A stretch of 64,000 nucleotides of DNA from JBJHDF01 sp050486405. Lineage in GTDB: Bacteria > Pseudomonadota > Gammaproteobacteria > Pseudomonadales > Cellvibrionaceae. The translations under genes and the position numbers were made by a program. The DNA is taken from contig JBJHDF010000008.1 of the NCBI GenBank assembly GCA_050486405.1, positions 1 to 64,000 on the forward strand, written 5' to 3'. Of this stretch, positions 1 through 8,801 are shown piece by piece. The stretch's first letter is position 1. Every line of letters begins with the position of its first letter. The notes under the pieces are model-generated. The model made no database searches and was not told where the DNA came from. It saw nothing but the letters and a program-made list of their open reading frames with translations.

Positions 1-405
1 TAGTATTCAGTTGGACACTCTTCACCATACTGCCCTGGAGGATTATATCCATCAGCTTTTAATATCTCATTAGAGGCGAAAATCAAATCGCTTTAAGCTA
101 AGGAGTCCGAGCAATGGCGGTCCATGCTCCTTTGGCCTCAGAATCCCACTTCTCATTCATGGCGAAGTATATCCAATGCTTTCCAGACGGGGAAATATCA
201 GATCTCCTTTCATAGATTCGGCCTTTAAGCCACTGGGAGATTTCAAAGACGTTTTTCCTTCCATTCCAAGCAAGTATACAAGTACTCTTTGAAGGACTTC
301 TTCGGATAACAATAGCCTTCTCGCTATGCCTTTCAATCAGGGCGTACTGACCAAAAAGCGCATTGTGCGATCTGCCTACCTCTCTTTGACAAAGGCGTTT
401 TTGCG
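1..405 (-). pseudogene. Decayed conserved hypothetical gene, cut by window edge
   Basis: Reading the minus strand from about 405 gives a protein-like run with HNALFGQYALIERH, then GRIYERRSDISPSGKHWIYF, then SEAKGAWTAIARTP. I recall this pattern from a widespread family of conserved hypothetical proteins with a Tyr-Leu-Lys-Ala continuation. Here the Tyr position is a TAG stop (98-100) followed by LKAI and a second stop. A different frame then continues as open sequence (LIFASNEILKADGYNPP) to the window edge. There is also a stop just upstream of 405 and no clear start codon. The gene therefore looks broken by a nonsense mutation plus a small deletion or frameshift. Function unknown; the family assignment is from memory. 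Confidence 0.5.
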
Positions 406-481
406 ATCCCCATCAAAGAGTTGGTGTGTTCGTGTACGATCTTTTACAATAGCTAGCTAATCAATCACAGAGGAATATACA

Positions 482-1291
482 GTGAACATCAAGTCACCCA
501 CTCTACTTACCGGCCTTTCGCTCTGCTCAACTCTTGCTGTGGCAGCGCCGTATCAAACCGAAATCAATGCAGCGCATATCAATTATGACGACAGCGATGA
601 TTTCAATCTTCATGCGGCATACTACTTTTCGCCTGTTGATACCGACGGTTACCCATTGGCGGAGGCGGCCTTTCTGGATCAAGCGAGTGGTGTCTATCTG
701 GGCTACGACAGGTTAGATAGCGATTTCGAACCACGAAATAGAGTCAATCTCGGCTTTGAGTATTACATTCCTAACTCAATAATCTATATTGGGGCTAACG
801 TGGTTCACATTACCGAGCTGAAAGATGGCTTTGAAAGCGACGGAAGTGATACGGATTGGGGGCTAACATTTGGCATTGCACCTATCGATAGGCTCCTGGT
901 AACCACCAGTTATGGCGCTGCCCCGAAGACCCATGCACCTCATCTTACGCAGCTCATTCAATACTTTGCCACGATTTCCGACGATAACAGCAGTTACGAT
1001 TTTAACTTAAGCGCTAAGTATGTAGCCCAGCTTCCCGGCGACACCGCAATTTCCATTACCGCCACCTATGCTGACAAAGAGTGGGGAAGCTTGGTATCCG
1101 TAAGGGCAGATTACTATTTCAACCCAAACTTTAGTGTCGGCGTCTGGATGGAGGATTTGGGCACGCCTGAGCTTGAAGGTTATGGTGTCCGTACCGAGAA
1201 GTTCTTTACGGATCGGTTCAGTGTTCAAGCGAGCTATGTAGACTTTGATAATTTTTCATCCTGGTCTGTCGGCGCTGCCTTACGCTTCTAG
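482..1291 (+). CDS. Putative outer-membrane porin-like protein
   Basis: A 269-residue exported protein. Residues 1-22 form a signal peptide ending AVAA-P. The rest has alternating hydrophobic and aromatic residues typical of beta strands, and it ends in the C-terminal Phe signature (GAALRF) recognised by the BAM machinery, so an outer-membrane beta barrel is likely. It resembles the putative general porin type with Asp-rich loops. The start is GTG at 482, preceded by AGAGGA about 8 bases upstream. Base composition is more AT-rich than the core genes further right. It stands alone, and nothing next to it suggests a substrate. It could also be a non-pore barrel. Confidence 0.6.
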   Translation: MNIKSPTLLTGLSLCSTLAVAAPYQTEINAAHINYDDSDDFNLHAAYYFSPVDTDGYPLAEAAFLDQASGVYLGYDRLDSDFEPRNRVNLGFEYYIPNSIIYIGANVVHITELKDGFESDGSDTDWGLTFGIAPIDRLLVTTSYGAAPKTHAPHLTQLIQYFATISDDNSSYDFNLSAKYVAQLPGDTAISITATYADKEWGSLVSVRADYYFNPNFSVGVWMEDLGTPELEGYGVRTEKFFTDRFSVQASYVDFDNFSSWSVGAALRF

Positions 1292-1336
1292 TAGTGGGAT
1301 GGGGCAACGAACCTGCGTACGCAGACGTGTCCGTCG

Positions 1337-1930
1337 TCAGATATCAGACTCACTGGCGGCACCGAACCACGTAACGATTGTGTAGCGTTCCCCGTGAGTT
1401 ACGGGAATGACTTCGTGTGTCGTCTCGGACCGGAAGGCGATCAAGCTTCCTGCGACTGGGGTAACCGGCACACGAAGATCGGGCTCGGCTCGCGACCCGT
1501 GGAAGACGAGCGAACCGCCACCATAGGTGTACGGGGAACGGTCGGGCGCGGGCGTGCTTAGGAAGAGCACAATTGAGATTCGGCGGAAGCGCGACTGATC
1601 GAAGACGAGCGGAGTGTTGCCATCCTGGTGTGCTACGAAGTAGTCACCCTCTTCGTAACGCAAGAACTGCGGTTCCTCGAAGTCGCCGAGTGGCAAGGCA
1701 AAATGATTTTCCAACTCCGGCTTGACGTCGAGAAACAGACGCGTCAATCGCTCACGAACGCGGATTGGGGCAGGTACGCGCGTCGTTCGCCGCACTGACG
1801 GAGCAACGGTTCCAGACGTTTCCACACTGAGAACCGTTGCTGGCACACCAGCAGCACGAGCTAACTCTCCGACAATCTCGGAGAGTGTGTCGGTGTCGAG
1901 GAAGCCAGGAACGTGAAGGAAATCGACCAT
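1337..1930 (-). CDS. 2OG-Fe(II) oxygenase, prolyl-4-hydroxylase-like
   Basis: A 197-residue cytoplasmic protein with the double-stranded beta-helix signature of non-haem iron dioxygenases that use 2-oxoglutarate. The iron ligands are visible as H101-x-D103 (VAHQDGN) and H172 (TTHEV). R182 (ERYTIVTWF) is the expected 2-oxoglutarate anchor. The segment FLRYEEGDYFVAH before the first ligand is typical of the P4Hc/PKHD branch. Its substrate (a protein prolyl side chain or another target) cannot be told from sequence. The ATG at 1930 is followed by a clean frame. The gene lies among other AT-richer accessory genes, with the pdxH scrap directly upstream. Confidence 0.75.
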   Translation of the reverse strand: MVDFLHVPGFLDTDTLSEIVGELARAAGVPATVLSVETSGTVAPSVRRTTRVPAPIRVRERLTRLFLDVKPELENHFALPLGDFEEPQFLRYEEGDYFVAHQDGNTPLVFDQSRFRRISIVLFLSTPAPDRSPYTYGGGSLVFHGSRAEPDLRVPVTPVAGSLIAFRSETTHEVIPVTHGERYTIVTWFGAASESDI

Positions 1931-1969
1931 TGTATCTATCGCTCACCTAACGCGGCTCGCCATACTCAC

Positions 1970-2161
1970 TTACGGCTGAAGTAGTTGTCGAATCCAACCA
2001 GCACACTTTCTCTCAAATAGCTCTCGCAGATGTAATCGGCTTTCACGGAATTCAAGAAACTCAATTGAAACAGGTTCGATACAATAACCTCCCCAGTTGT
2101 TCGGCCTGGGAACAGGTTGATCAGCAAACTTTACTGACGCCTCCTCCAGCCGCGCTGACAA
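1970..2161 (-). pseudogene. pdxH: C-terminal fragment of pyridoxamine 5'-phosphate oxidase
   Basis: The 63-residue reading frame matches only the C-terminal quarter of PdxH. The hallmark VPRPNNWGGY is followed by IEPVSIEFLEF and SRLH, as in the PLP- and FMN-binding tail (E. coli has PRPSFWGGF, IEFWQG, RLHDRF). Full PdxH is about 215 residues, so about 150 are missing. An in-frame TAA lies four codons before the TTG that opens the frame, and no upstream frame continues the protein. The tail is also diverged (RELFERK in place of DRFLY). This is a decaying remnant rather than a working enzyme. Confidence 0.75.
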
Positions 2162-2206
2162 TTCGTTTTCTTAGCCCAAGAGTTCACGACGCCTCGAAAT
2201 CCACAC

Positions 2207-2701
2207 TCAGAGCGGATTCTCTTGAACCCCATTGACTGCGTTTCTGACTTTAGAGCCCCTCAGGTATTTCAACATGATTCCCAGAGGAATCCCGTAGATT
2301 CCTGTCATGACTACACCCATAACTGCGCCCATAATCCCGAGACTATCGGCCCCATGGGCCGAGGTAATAGAAACCCAAATGATAAGCCAGAAAACCATGA
2401 ACCCGAGAACAAATAGGAGAAATAGCCAGGTTAATACTTCCAGCGCACTACGCGCCCACGCCTTGAGCTTAAGAAATTGAATCCCTGCCACGACCCCTAG
2501 CGAGCCTATCCCGATTTGAACTATGGCGAGCAATGGAAAGATATAGAAAATCAGGGGGGCATCCTGCTCTTCCTGCATCATTGTAGTAATCATAATGGTA
2601 CTGAACAGGGCCATGCCTGCCGATAGGCACATGAGGCCCCCGATGATTATCCACGCCCAGCCGATGACGGTTACGCAAGTTGGTCGTTTCTCTTGATACA
2701 T
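2207..2701 (-). CDS. Four-helix inner-membrane protein, unknown function
   Basis: A 164-residue protein with four hydrophobic segments, at about residues 10-36, 49-72, 83-110 and 121-144, with charged tails, so it is probably an inner-membrane protein. I do not recognise a family with confidence. The N-terminal pattern, a short polar stretch then TVIGWAWIIIGGLM, resembles small DUF-type membrane proteins found beside accessory genes. ATG at 2701 follows GGAGGGAAAGG. The gene has no operon partner: the pdxH scrap is downstream and the DUF2489/rmuC pair is further right on the same strand. Confidence 0.55.
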   Translation of the reverse strand: MYQEKRPTCVTVIGWAWIIIGGLMCLSAGMALFSTIMITTMMQEEQDAPLIFYIFPLLAIVQIGIGSLGVVAGIQFLKLKAWARSALEVLTWLFLLFVLGFMVFWLIIWVSITSAHGADSLGIMGAVMGVVMTGIYGIPLGIMLKYLRGSKVRNAVNGVQENPL

Positions 2702-2837
2702 CCTTTCCCTCCTTCCGAACGATTAAGCACACGGGAGGGATTTCAGTCGTCCCTCAAGGTATGACACATTTCTTTTCAAAGTAATCTCCCGGTGTTCGCT
2801 CAGCTCGCCCGGTTTTCACGGTATATTGCCGAGCGAA

Positions 2838-3293
2838 CTAAAACTCCCTCCCCTGAATCCGCCTGGCGGCATCCAGCACAAATTCCCGATAACGGCCTTC
2901 GTGCTCGGCCCGCTCTCGGTCAAAGCTGTTCCGCTCCTTGGCAGAGAGGTTTTTCCAGCCGTCGAGGATGGGGATATGGCCGGTGGCCTGATGCAACTGG
3001 TAGAAGGGCGAGAACTCTTCGCGTACCTCGTCATCCACGCCCAGGCTGTCGAGCAGAACCGATATGCGGATGCTGGCTTCGGTGAGGGTCAGGTCCTGGT
3101 CGGTTTCCACGGCCCGGGCGATGATCTGGATGCTTTCGTTGATGCGCTGACGTTGTGCCTGGGCCTGCTGCTCCCGGACTTGGCGGGCCGCGTCGTTGCG
3201 GCGGTTCTGCTGATACACCAGGTACTGCATATAGGCCGCTACTGCGGCCAGCACCAGTACGATCACCACCGCTGCAAGTACCCATGCCGTCAC
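2838..3293 (-). CDS. DUF2489 domain-containing membrane-anchored protein
   Basis: A 151-residue protein with one N-terminal transmembrane helix (about residues 3-25) and a Gln/Arg-rich linker. The soluble helical domain has the DUF2489 pattern: SIQIIARAVE, LTEASIRISVLLD, IPILDGWKNLSAKERN, EFVLDAARR. Its function is unknown. The ATG overlaps the rmuC stop codon (ATGA), so it is translated downstream of rmuC as the second gene of that operon. The pairing of a membrane-anchored helical protein with membrane-anchored RmuC is seen here; joint action is only a guess. Confidence 0.8.
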   Translation of the reverse strand: MTAWVLAAVVIVLVLAAVAAYMQYLVYQQNRRNDAARQVREQQAQAQRQRINESIQIIARAVETDQDLTLTEASIRISVLLDSLGVDDEVREEFSPFYQLHQATGHIPILDGWKNLSAKERNSFDRERAEHEGRYREFVLDAARRIQGREF

Positions 3294-4666
3294 GATTCAA
3301 TACCCTCTTCCTGATCGTCTTCCAGCTCCGGAGCTTCGGACTCGTCAGACAGCACTTCAAGGGAGTCCGGCAATCGCTTTTTGGTTTTGGCACCGAGTTT
3401 GCGGATGTCGCTGACCCGCTTGAGCAGGTTGCCACGGCCGGTGCTCAGGCGCTTGCGCGCGATATCGTAGGCGGTGTGCGTGCGCTCCAGCGCCGCCCCC
3501 ACCTGATCCAGTGCTTCCACCAGCAGCACAAACTGGTCGTGCAGACCGCCTGCTTCCTTGGCGATGCGTTCGGCGTTGCGGTTCTGTTTTTCATGGCGCC
3601 AGATATTTTCCACGGTGCGCAGAATGGCGAGCAGGGTTGTCGGGCTGGCGAGAATGATATGCCGGTCGTAGGCCTCCTTGTACAATCCCGGCTCCTGCTG
3701 CAGAGCCAGCATGAACGCCGCTTCCACCGGGATGAAGATAAAAACGAAATCCAGCGCGCGCACGCCCTCCAGATTTTCGTAGTCCTTGATGCTGAGCCCC
3801 TTGATGTGGTTGCGCAAGGAATTGACGTGCTGGGCGAGGTATTGTTGCCGCTCGTCTTCGCTCTCGGCGCTGCAATACCTTTCATAGTCGACCAGTGAGA
3901 CCTTGGAGTCGATGATAATATCTTTGTTGTCGGGCAGGCGCACGATCACATCGGGCATACGTCGGGAGCCCCCGGCATCGCGAAAGCTCACCTGGGTTTC
4001 GTATTCCCTGCCCTTTTGCAGGCCGGACTGTTCCAGCAGGCGTTCGAGAATGATTTCCCCCCAGTTGCCCTGAGCCTTGCTGCTGCCCTTCAGCGCCTGA
4101 GCGAGGTTGACCGCTTCCTGGCTGATTTTTTGCGCCTGCTTCTGCAGCACCTCCACCTGACCGGCCAACTGACTGCGGGCGCTGTTTTCCTTTTCGTAAA
4201 CGTCCTCGACCTTTTTGCGAAATTCCGCCAGTTGGGTTTTCAGTGGGTCGAGGGTGGTTTGCAGCAGGTTCTTGCTGGAGGTGGAAAACTGCTGTTGCTT
4301 GCTCTCGAATATACGGTTGGCAATGTTTTCGAACTCCCGGCTCAGCTCCGCCCGCGCACTTTGCAGCAGCGCCAGTTGCTCCTGAAAGTGTTTCTGTTCC
4401 TGCTCGCGCCGGGAGCCGAGTTCGGCATGGGCGGCGCGCAGTTCGCTGAGCGTCCGCTCCCGGGCCGCCAGTTGCTCCGGCAGCGGCTCCAGATACTGCA
4501 CCTGAGCGCGGCAGCCGGCCAGCGCCTGCTGCGTTTCCGCCAACTGCTCCCGCAACTGCTGCAGACGCTGCTCACTGTACCGACGACTCCACAGCAATGC
4601 CAGAACCGCTCCCAGCACCAAACCCAGCAGTGTCCCGAGTACAATGGCAATAATGGTTTCGCTCAA
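3290..4666 (-). CDS. rmuC: DNA recombination protein RmuC
   Basis: A 458-residue RmuC, close to the E. coli length of 475. An N-terminal membrane helix (SETIIAIVLGTLLGLVLG) is followed by a long coiled coil to about residue 190. The RmuC core then shows KAQGNWGEIILERLLEQSGL and MPDVIVRLPDNKDIIIDSKVSL, a restriction-endonuclease-like fold. In E. coli RmuC limits inversions at short inverted repeats. The open frame extends upstream, but the best start is TTG at 4666. It has GGGAGAAG upstream, and it is the first residue that gives the membrane anchor. The gene overlaps DUF2489 downstream and is divergent from the TPR-murI operon. Confidence 0.88.
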   Translation of the reverse strand: MSETIIAIVLGTLLGLVLGAVLALLWSRRYSEQRLQQLREQLAETQQALAGCRAQVQYLEPLPEQLAARERTLSELRAAHAELGSRREQEQKHFQEQLALLQSARAELSREFENIANRIFESKQQQFSTSSKNLLQTTLDPLKTQLAEFRKKVEDVYEKENSARSQLAGQVEVLQKQAQKISQEAVNLAQALKGSSKAQGNWGEIILERLLEQSGLQKGREYETQVSFRDAGGSRRMPDVIVRLPDNKDIIIDSKVSLVDYERYCSAESEDERQQYLAQHVNSLRNHIKGLSIKDYENLEGVRALDFVFIFIPVEAAFMLALQQEPGLYKEAYDRHIILASPTTLLAILRTVENIWRHEKQNRNAERIAKEAGGLHDQFVLLVEALDQVGAALERTHTAYDIARKRLSTGRGNLLKRVSDIRKLGAKTKKRLPDSLEVLSDESEAPELEDDQEEGIES

Positions 4667-4726
4667 GCCACGCTTCTCCCGTCCATACAACCCAAAACTT
4701 AACTGCGCCCACAGACAAATCGAATG

Positions 4727-4732
4727 TATAAT
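4727..4732 (+). promoter_or_regulatory. Candidate -10 box for the TPR-murI operon
   Basis: A perfect TATAAT lies 23 bases before the ATG at 4756, within the roughly 90-base gap between divergent rmuC and the TPR gene. No good -35 box is seen at 16-18 bases upstream (a TTAACT is too far away), so this is a one-sided match. Confidence 0.3.
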
Positions 4733-4755
4733 CCGTCCATAACCAGAGCAGAACC

Positions 4756-5202
4756 ATGTCCAACCAGCAGAATACACAACTGACCCACAGTGTCCGCCAG
4801 CAGTGCGCCGAGGGCTATGCACTGTACGACGCCGGCGCCTACGAGAACGCACTGCGGCTATTCTACCAAGCCTGGCTGACGATACCCAAGCCGCAAACCG
4901 ACTGGATGGAAGCTGGCTGGGTACTCACCGCCATCGGCGACTGTTATTTTCGTCTCGGCCGCTTCCAGCCGGGGCGCGAGTCACTGGAGTCGGCTCTGTG
5001 CTGCCCCCAGGCGGCGGATGCGCCTTTTATTCACCTGCGTCTGGGCCAGTGCCTGTGGGAGCTTGGCGAGACGGACCGCGCCCGCCACAGGCTGAATCAC
5101 GCACACCGGCTCGGTGGTGACAAGCTGTTCGAAAAAGAAGCAGAACACTATCGCCTGGCCGCCCTCACCAGTCCAACCGGGGCCATGGAAACCGATCGAT
5201 GA
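4756..5202 (+). CDS. Tetratricopeptide repeat protein
   Basis: A 148-residue soluble protein made of about three TPR helical hairpins. Visible units are GYALYDAGAYENALRLFYQA, LTAIGDCYFRLGRFQPGRES and IHLRLGQCLWELGETDRARH. The layout resembles small SycD/LcrH-like TPR adaptors, but no secretion system is nearby, so a general protein-binding role is all that can be said. Its stop overlaps the murI start (ATGA), so it is probably cotranscribed and translationally coupled with murI and the nuclease-helicase pair beyond. Confidence 0.65.
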   Translation: MSNQQNTQLTHSVRQQCAEGYALYDAGAYENALRLFYQAWLTIPKPQTDWMEAGWVLTAIGDCYFRLGRFQPGRESLESALCCPQAADAPFIHLRLGQCLWELGETDRARHRLNHAHRLGGDKLFEKEAEHYRLAALTSPTGAMETDR

Positions 5203-6005
5203 GCAACCCGCGCATCATGGTATTCGACTCCGGCGTCGGCGGTTTGAGCATACTGCAAGCCATACAGCAGGCAATACCCGGCTGTAACCTCATCTACGCC
5301 TGCGACAACGCCGCCTTTCCCTACGGCATTCGTGCCGAAGCCGAACTGATCGACCGGGTGGACCGGGTACTGCACCGCTTTCTCGAACTGGCGCCGGCGG
5401 ACCTCATTGTGATCGCCTGCAACACCGCGAGCACCCTTACCCTGCCCCACATCCGCAGTCATTTCAGTCAGCCGGTGGTAGGCGTGGTGCCCGCCATCAA
5501 ACCGGCGGCGGCCCAGTCGCGCAGCAAGGTCATCGGTCTGCTGGCGACACCCGCCACGGTGAACCGCCCCTATACCAGCGATCTGATCGCCCAGTTTGCC
5601 TCCGACTGCCGTGTGATTGCCGTGGGCAGCCGCGAGCTTGTGGAACTGGCGGAAGCCAAGCTGCGGCATCAACCCGTGGATGCGGCGGTGATCGACGCAG
5701 TGGCAAAGCAGTTCACCGGCCACCCCGAGGGCGCCAACATGGACACCCTGGTGCTGGCCTGCACCCATTTCCCCCTGTTGCGCGAAGAACTGGCAGCGGC
5801 CTTGCCCGCCCAAGTGGCCATGATCGACTCCGCCGACGCCATCGCCCGCCGGGTGGCCTACTGGCTCGATCACCTGCACATGAAAACCGGCGCGCAACCG
5901 GAGCAGCACCGCAGCCTGTTTACCCGCCGCGATCAAGACCTGATGAACCTGCAACCCGCGCTGCGCGCCCTGGGCCTCGCCACCCTGGACTGTGTGGACA
6001 TCTGA
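5199..6005 (+). CDS. murI: Glutamate racemase
   Basis: A 268-residue cofactor-independent racemase that makes D-glutamate for peptidoglycan. The two catalytic cysteines are C74 in ACNTAS and C188 in ACTHFPLL. The substrate-binding DSGVGG lies at residues 10-15 and PYG at 41-43. Length is normal for the family. The ATG at 5199 overlaps the stop of the TPR gene by four bases. Downstream, after about 80 bases, comes the AddB-like nuclease on the same strand. Confidence 0.93.
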   Translation: MSNPRIMVFDSGVGGLSILQAIQQAIPGCNLIYACDNAAFPYGIRAEAELIDRVDRVLHRFLELAPADLIVIACNTASTLTLPHIRSHFSQPVVGVVPAIKPAAAQSRSKVIGLLATPATVNRPYTSDLIAQFASDCRVIAVGSRELVELAEAKLRHQPVDAAVIDAVAKQFTGHPEGANMDTLVLACTHFPLLREELAAALPAQVAMIDSADAIARRVAYWLDHLHMKTGAQPEQHRSLFTRRDQDLMNLQPALRALGLATLDCVDI

Positions 6006-6083
6006 GGATCACCCGCTGTCCCTGCCCAGCCCCGTATGTCATCATTGGCCCCAATCTGTACACCGATTGCCCCGAAACCCACG

Positions 6084-8801
6084 ATGCCCGAGCCTTTGTT
6101 TGACATAGTTCCCCTGCTCCCGGCCCTGATGCGCGGGGAGACGGTAATCACCGCCACCGACCGCCTGGCCCGACACGCCCGGGTGGCCTGCGCCGCCGCC
6201 CGACGGGCGCAAGGGGAGAGCGGTGGCACCATGGCCCCCATCTTTTCGCTCAACCAGTGGCTCGACGACCAGTGGCAGCGCTTGCAGGACACAGGCCACA
6301 CCGCCGGTGCCCTGTGCCGGGCCGACAACAACCAGCGCCTGGCGCTCTGGACCCAGGTTATCGCCGCCGCCGATACGCCCCTGCTGCTACCCGCCCACAG
6401 CCTGGCGCAAACAGCGGACAGCGCCCGGAAAACCCTGGAACAATGGTGCCTGAAGGCCGCCGAAGTAGCTAGCCAGGGTGAGTCCATGGCGCCCTTTGCG
6501 CAGTGGCTGGACACCTTTTACACCGCCCTGGGGGAGCGGCACCTTATTACCGCCGAGCAGTGCGCCCAGACCCTGATCCAGGCCTACACCGAAGGCCGGT
6601 TGCAAGCCGGCGACACTCTCCATCTGGTGGGCTTTGAGCAACTGCCGCCGCTGCACCAACAACTGCTGGCAAGCGCCGGTCAGGTACAACACTCGCCACC
6701 AGCCACCGCTGCCGACAGCGATGTGCGCCGGGTGGAGCTGCCGGACCGCGCCGCCGAATGGCGGGCCGCCGCCCTCTGGAGCCGCCGTGTACTGGCCTCC
6801 CACCCCGACGCCCGGCTGGGCATTATCGTGCCCAATCTGGGCCAGTGCCGGGAGCCGCTGGAGCGCGTGTTCAGCGAAGTCTTCGAACCCCAGTGGCATC
6901 TGCCGCACACGAATCGCTACACCCTGCCCTTCAATATTTCCGCCGGCACCCCCCTGGGCGACACGCCACTGGTGCGGGACACGCTGAACCTGTTGGCACT
7001 GCTGCGGGAGCGCATGGAGTTGGAGCCCCTTTGCGCCCTGCTGCACTCGCCCTTTTTCGGGGATCGGGACAACGACTGGCAACAGCGCGTGCGCTGGGCG
7101 GAGCGGCTGCGCCGCCAGCGCCTGAGCGAACCCCGGGGGGCGGACTGGCGCCGCTTATGCCCCGCCGATGACGACCGGCAAACCCTGGCCGGCCGGCTGC
7201 AGCAACTCGGCAACCAGGCCCGCGACTGGGGGCGAAAACGACACACCCCCGGCACCTGGGCAGGGCTCTTTTTACAGGCGCTGGAAATCCTGGGCTGGCC
7301 CGGCAGCCGCCGCCCGGACAGCCAGGAATACCAGCAACTGGAGCATTTCTACCGTTTGCTGGAAACCTTTACCGGCCTGGAAGAAGTGCTGGGCAGCCTG
7401 CCCTTGAGCACCGCCTTGAACCAGCTTCGCCAACTGGCCGGGCGCACACCCTTCCAGGCTCAGACACCGGACTCCCCCATTCAGATTCTCGGCACGCTGG
7501 AGGGGGCCGGCCTGCGGTTCAGCCACTGCTGGGTGCTGGGTCTTGACCGCCGCCAGTGGCCGCCCCAGGCCAGCCCCAACCCCTTGCTACCGCTCACCCT
7601 CCAGCGCCGGCTGCAGATGCCCCGGGCCAGTGTCGAACGCGAACTGCAATTTGCCGAAGACCTCACCCGGCAATACCGTCAGTGCGCCGCTACGGTGATC
7701 TTCAGTTACGCGGCGGCCGACGGCGAGGAGGCCCTGGGTCCCAGCCCCCTGATCGAAACACTGCCGCTGACAACGCCGGCCGAACTATTGGGCGACAACG
7801 CCGCGACCGATTTGGAAACCCTGCGCCACACCCAGCGCCAGCACAGCACCCTGGAGCTGGTGACTTGCCGGCAGGGACCTGTTCTGACCGCCGGGCAAAC
7901 CCCGGGCGGCGCCGGTCTGCTCAAGGAGCAGGCCGCCTGCCCCTTCAACGCTTTTGCCCGTTTCCGGCTCGGCGCCGCCCGGGAAGACGCACCGGCCCCG
8001 GGACTGTCTGCCGCTGAGCGCGGCCAGTTGCTGCACAAAGCCCTTGAGCACATCTGGCGCCGACTGGGCAACTCGGAACAACTGCTGGCGCTGACCCCGG
8101 ATACCGAGGCATCCCTGATTCAGGGGGCGCTGAGCGAGGCACTGGACCCGGTTCGCCAGCGCCGCCCCCGGGAACTGGGTCACCGCTATGTCGAACTGGA
8201 AATCCGGCGCTGTGCGCGGCTGCTTCAGGACTGGTTGGCGCTGGAGCGACAGCGCCCACCCTTTGCGGTACAGGCCATGGAAGAACAGCAGACAGCGGAC
8301 TTCGCCGGCCTGACCCTGAGCCTGCGATTGGACCGGATAGACCGCCTGGAAAACGGCGATCTGCTGCTCATCGACTACAAAACCGGTAAACCAAAGGTGA
8401 CCCAATGGCTGGGCGCCAGACCGGAAGAGCCGCAACTGCCCCTCTACGCCCTGGTCTACCCCGCGCCGGTATCCGGCATCGCCTACGCCCAATTGAACAT
8501 CCACGGGCTCAAATGGCTGGGCCTGGGTGAGTTGGGCGAAGCCTTTGGCGACATCAAAAGCCCGGCCGAAAACAGGAGCTGCGAGGCCGACAACTGGGAC
8601 GGGTTGCGTCAGCACTGGCAGCAGGTTCTGGAACAGCTCGCGGCCGAGGTGTTGCGCGGCGAAGCCAGGGTGCTGTTCCGCGACAACGAATCCGCCCGCT
8701 ACAGCGCCGATCTGGAGCCGCTGAATCGCTTTGCCGAGCGGGACTCGCTCTACACCCACGCCCTGTCTCAGGGCTTGTTGTCCGGGGAACAGTCGCCATG
8801 A
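6084..8801 (+). CDS. AddB-like PD-(D/E)XK nuclease, probable DNA repair protein
   Basis: A 905-residue protein of the probable DNA repair family (TIGR03623-like), related to AddB/RexB. The C-terminus is a RecB-type nuclease: GQLLHKALEHIW carries the leading histidine, LRLDRIDRLENGD the first acid, and LLIDYKTGKP the catalytic Asp-x-Lys. The N-terminal two thirds are a degenerate helicase-like region without a clear Walker A motif, as in AddB. Translation probably starts at ATG 6084 (MPEPLFDI); the frame is open back to 6036, but those residues look non-native. Its stop overlaps the next gene's start (ATGA), so the two are coupled. They probably form a heterodimeric end-processing enzyme. Confidence 0.75.
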   Translation: MPEPLFDIVPLLPALMRGETVITATDRLARHARVACAAARRAQGESGGTMAPIFSLNQWLDDQWQRLQDTGHTAGALCRADNNQRLALWTQVIAAADTPLLLPAHSLAQTADSARKTLEQWCLKAAEVASQGESMAPFAQWLDTFYTALGERHLITAEQCAQTLIQAYTEGRLQAGDTLHLVGFEQLPPLHQQLLASAGQVQHSPPATAADSDVRRVELPDRAAEWRAAALWSRRVLASHPDARLGIIVPNLGQCREPLERVFSEVFEPQWHLPHTNRYTLPFNISAGTPLGDTPLVRDTLNLLALLRERMELEPLCALLHSPFFGDRDNDWQQRVRWAERLRRQRLSEPRGADWRRLCPADDDRQTLAGRLQQLGNQARDWGRKRHTPGTWAGLFLQALEILGWPGSRRPDSQEYQQLEHFYRLLETFTGLEEVLGSLPLSTALNQLRQLAGRTPFQAQTPDSPIQILGTLEGAGLRFSHCWVLGLDRRQWPPQASPNPLLPLTLQRRLQMPRASVERELQFAEDLTRQYRQCAATVIFSYAAADGEEALGPSPLIETLPLTTPAELLGDNAATDLETLRHTQRQHSTLELVTCRQGPVLTAGQTPGGAGLLKEQAACPFNAFARFRLGAAREDAPAPGLSAAERGQLLHKALEHIWRRLGNSEQLLALTPDTEASLIQGALSEALDPVRQRRPRELGHRYVELEIRRCARLLQDWLALERQRPPFAVQAMEEQQTADFAGLTLSLRLDRIDRLENGDLLLIDYKTGKPKVTQWLGARPEEPQLPLYALVYPAPVSGIAYAQLNIHGLKWLGLGELGEAFGDIKSPAENRSCEADNWDGLRQHWQQVLEQLAAEVLRGEARVLFRDNESARYSADLEPLNRFAERDSLYTHALSQGLLSGEQSP

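Noticed and set aside
1945..1951. ACCTAAC beside the oxygenase start, which fits the integron attC core RYYYAAC/GTTRRRY
   Set aside because: No second core site or long imperfect palindrome is found within 60-140 bases, and the neighbouring gene junctions lack such sites, so an integron cassette array is not supported.
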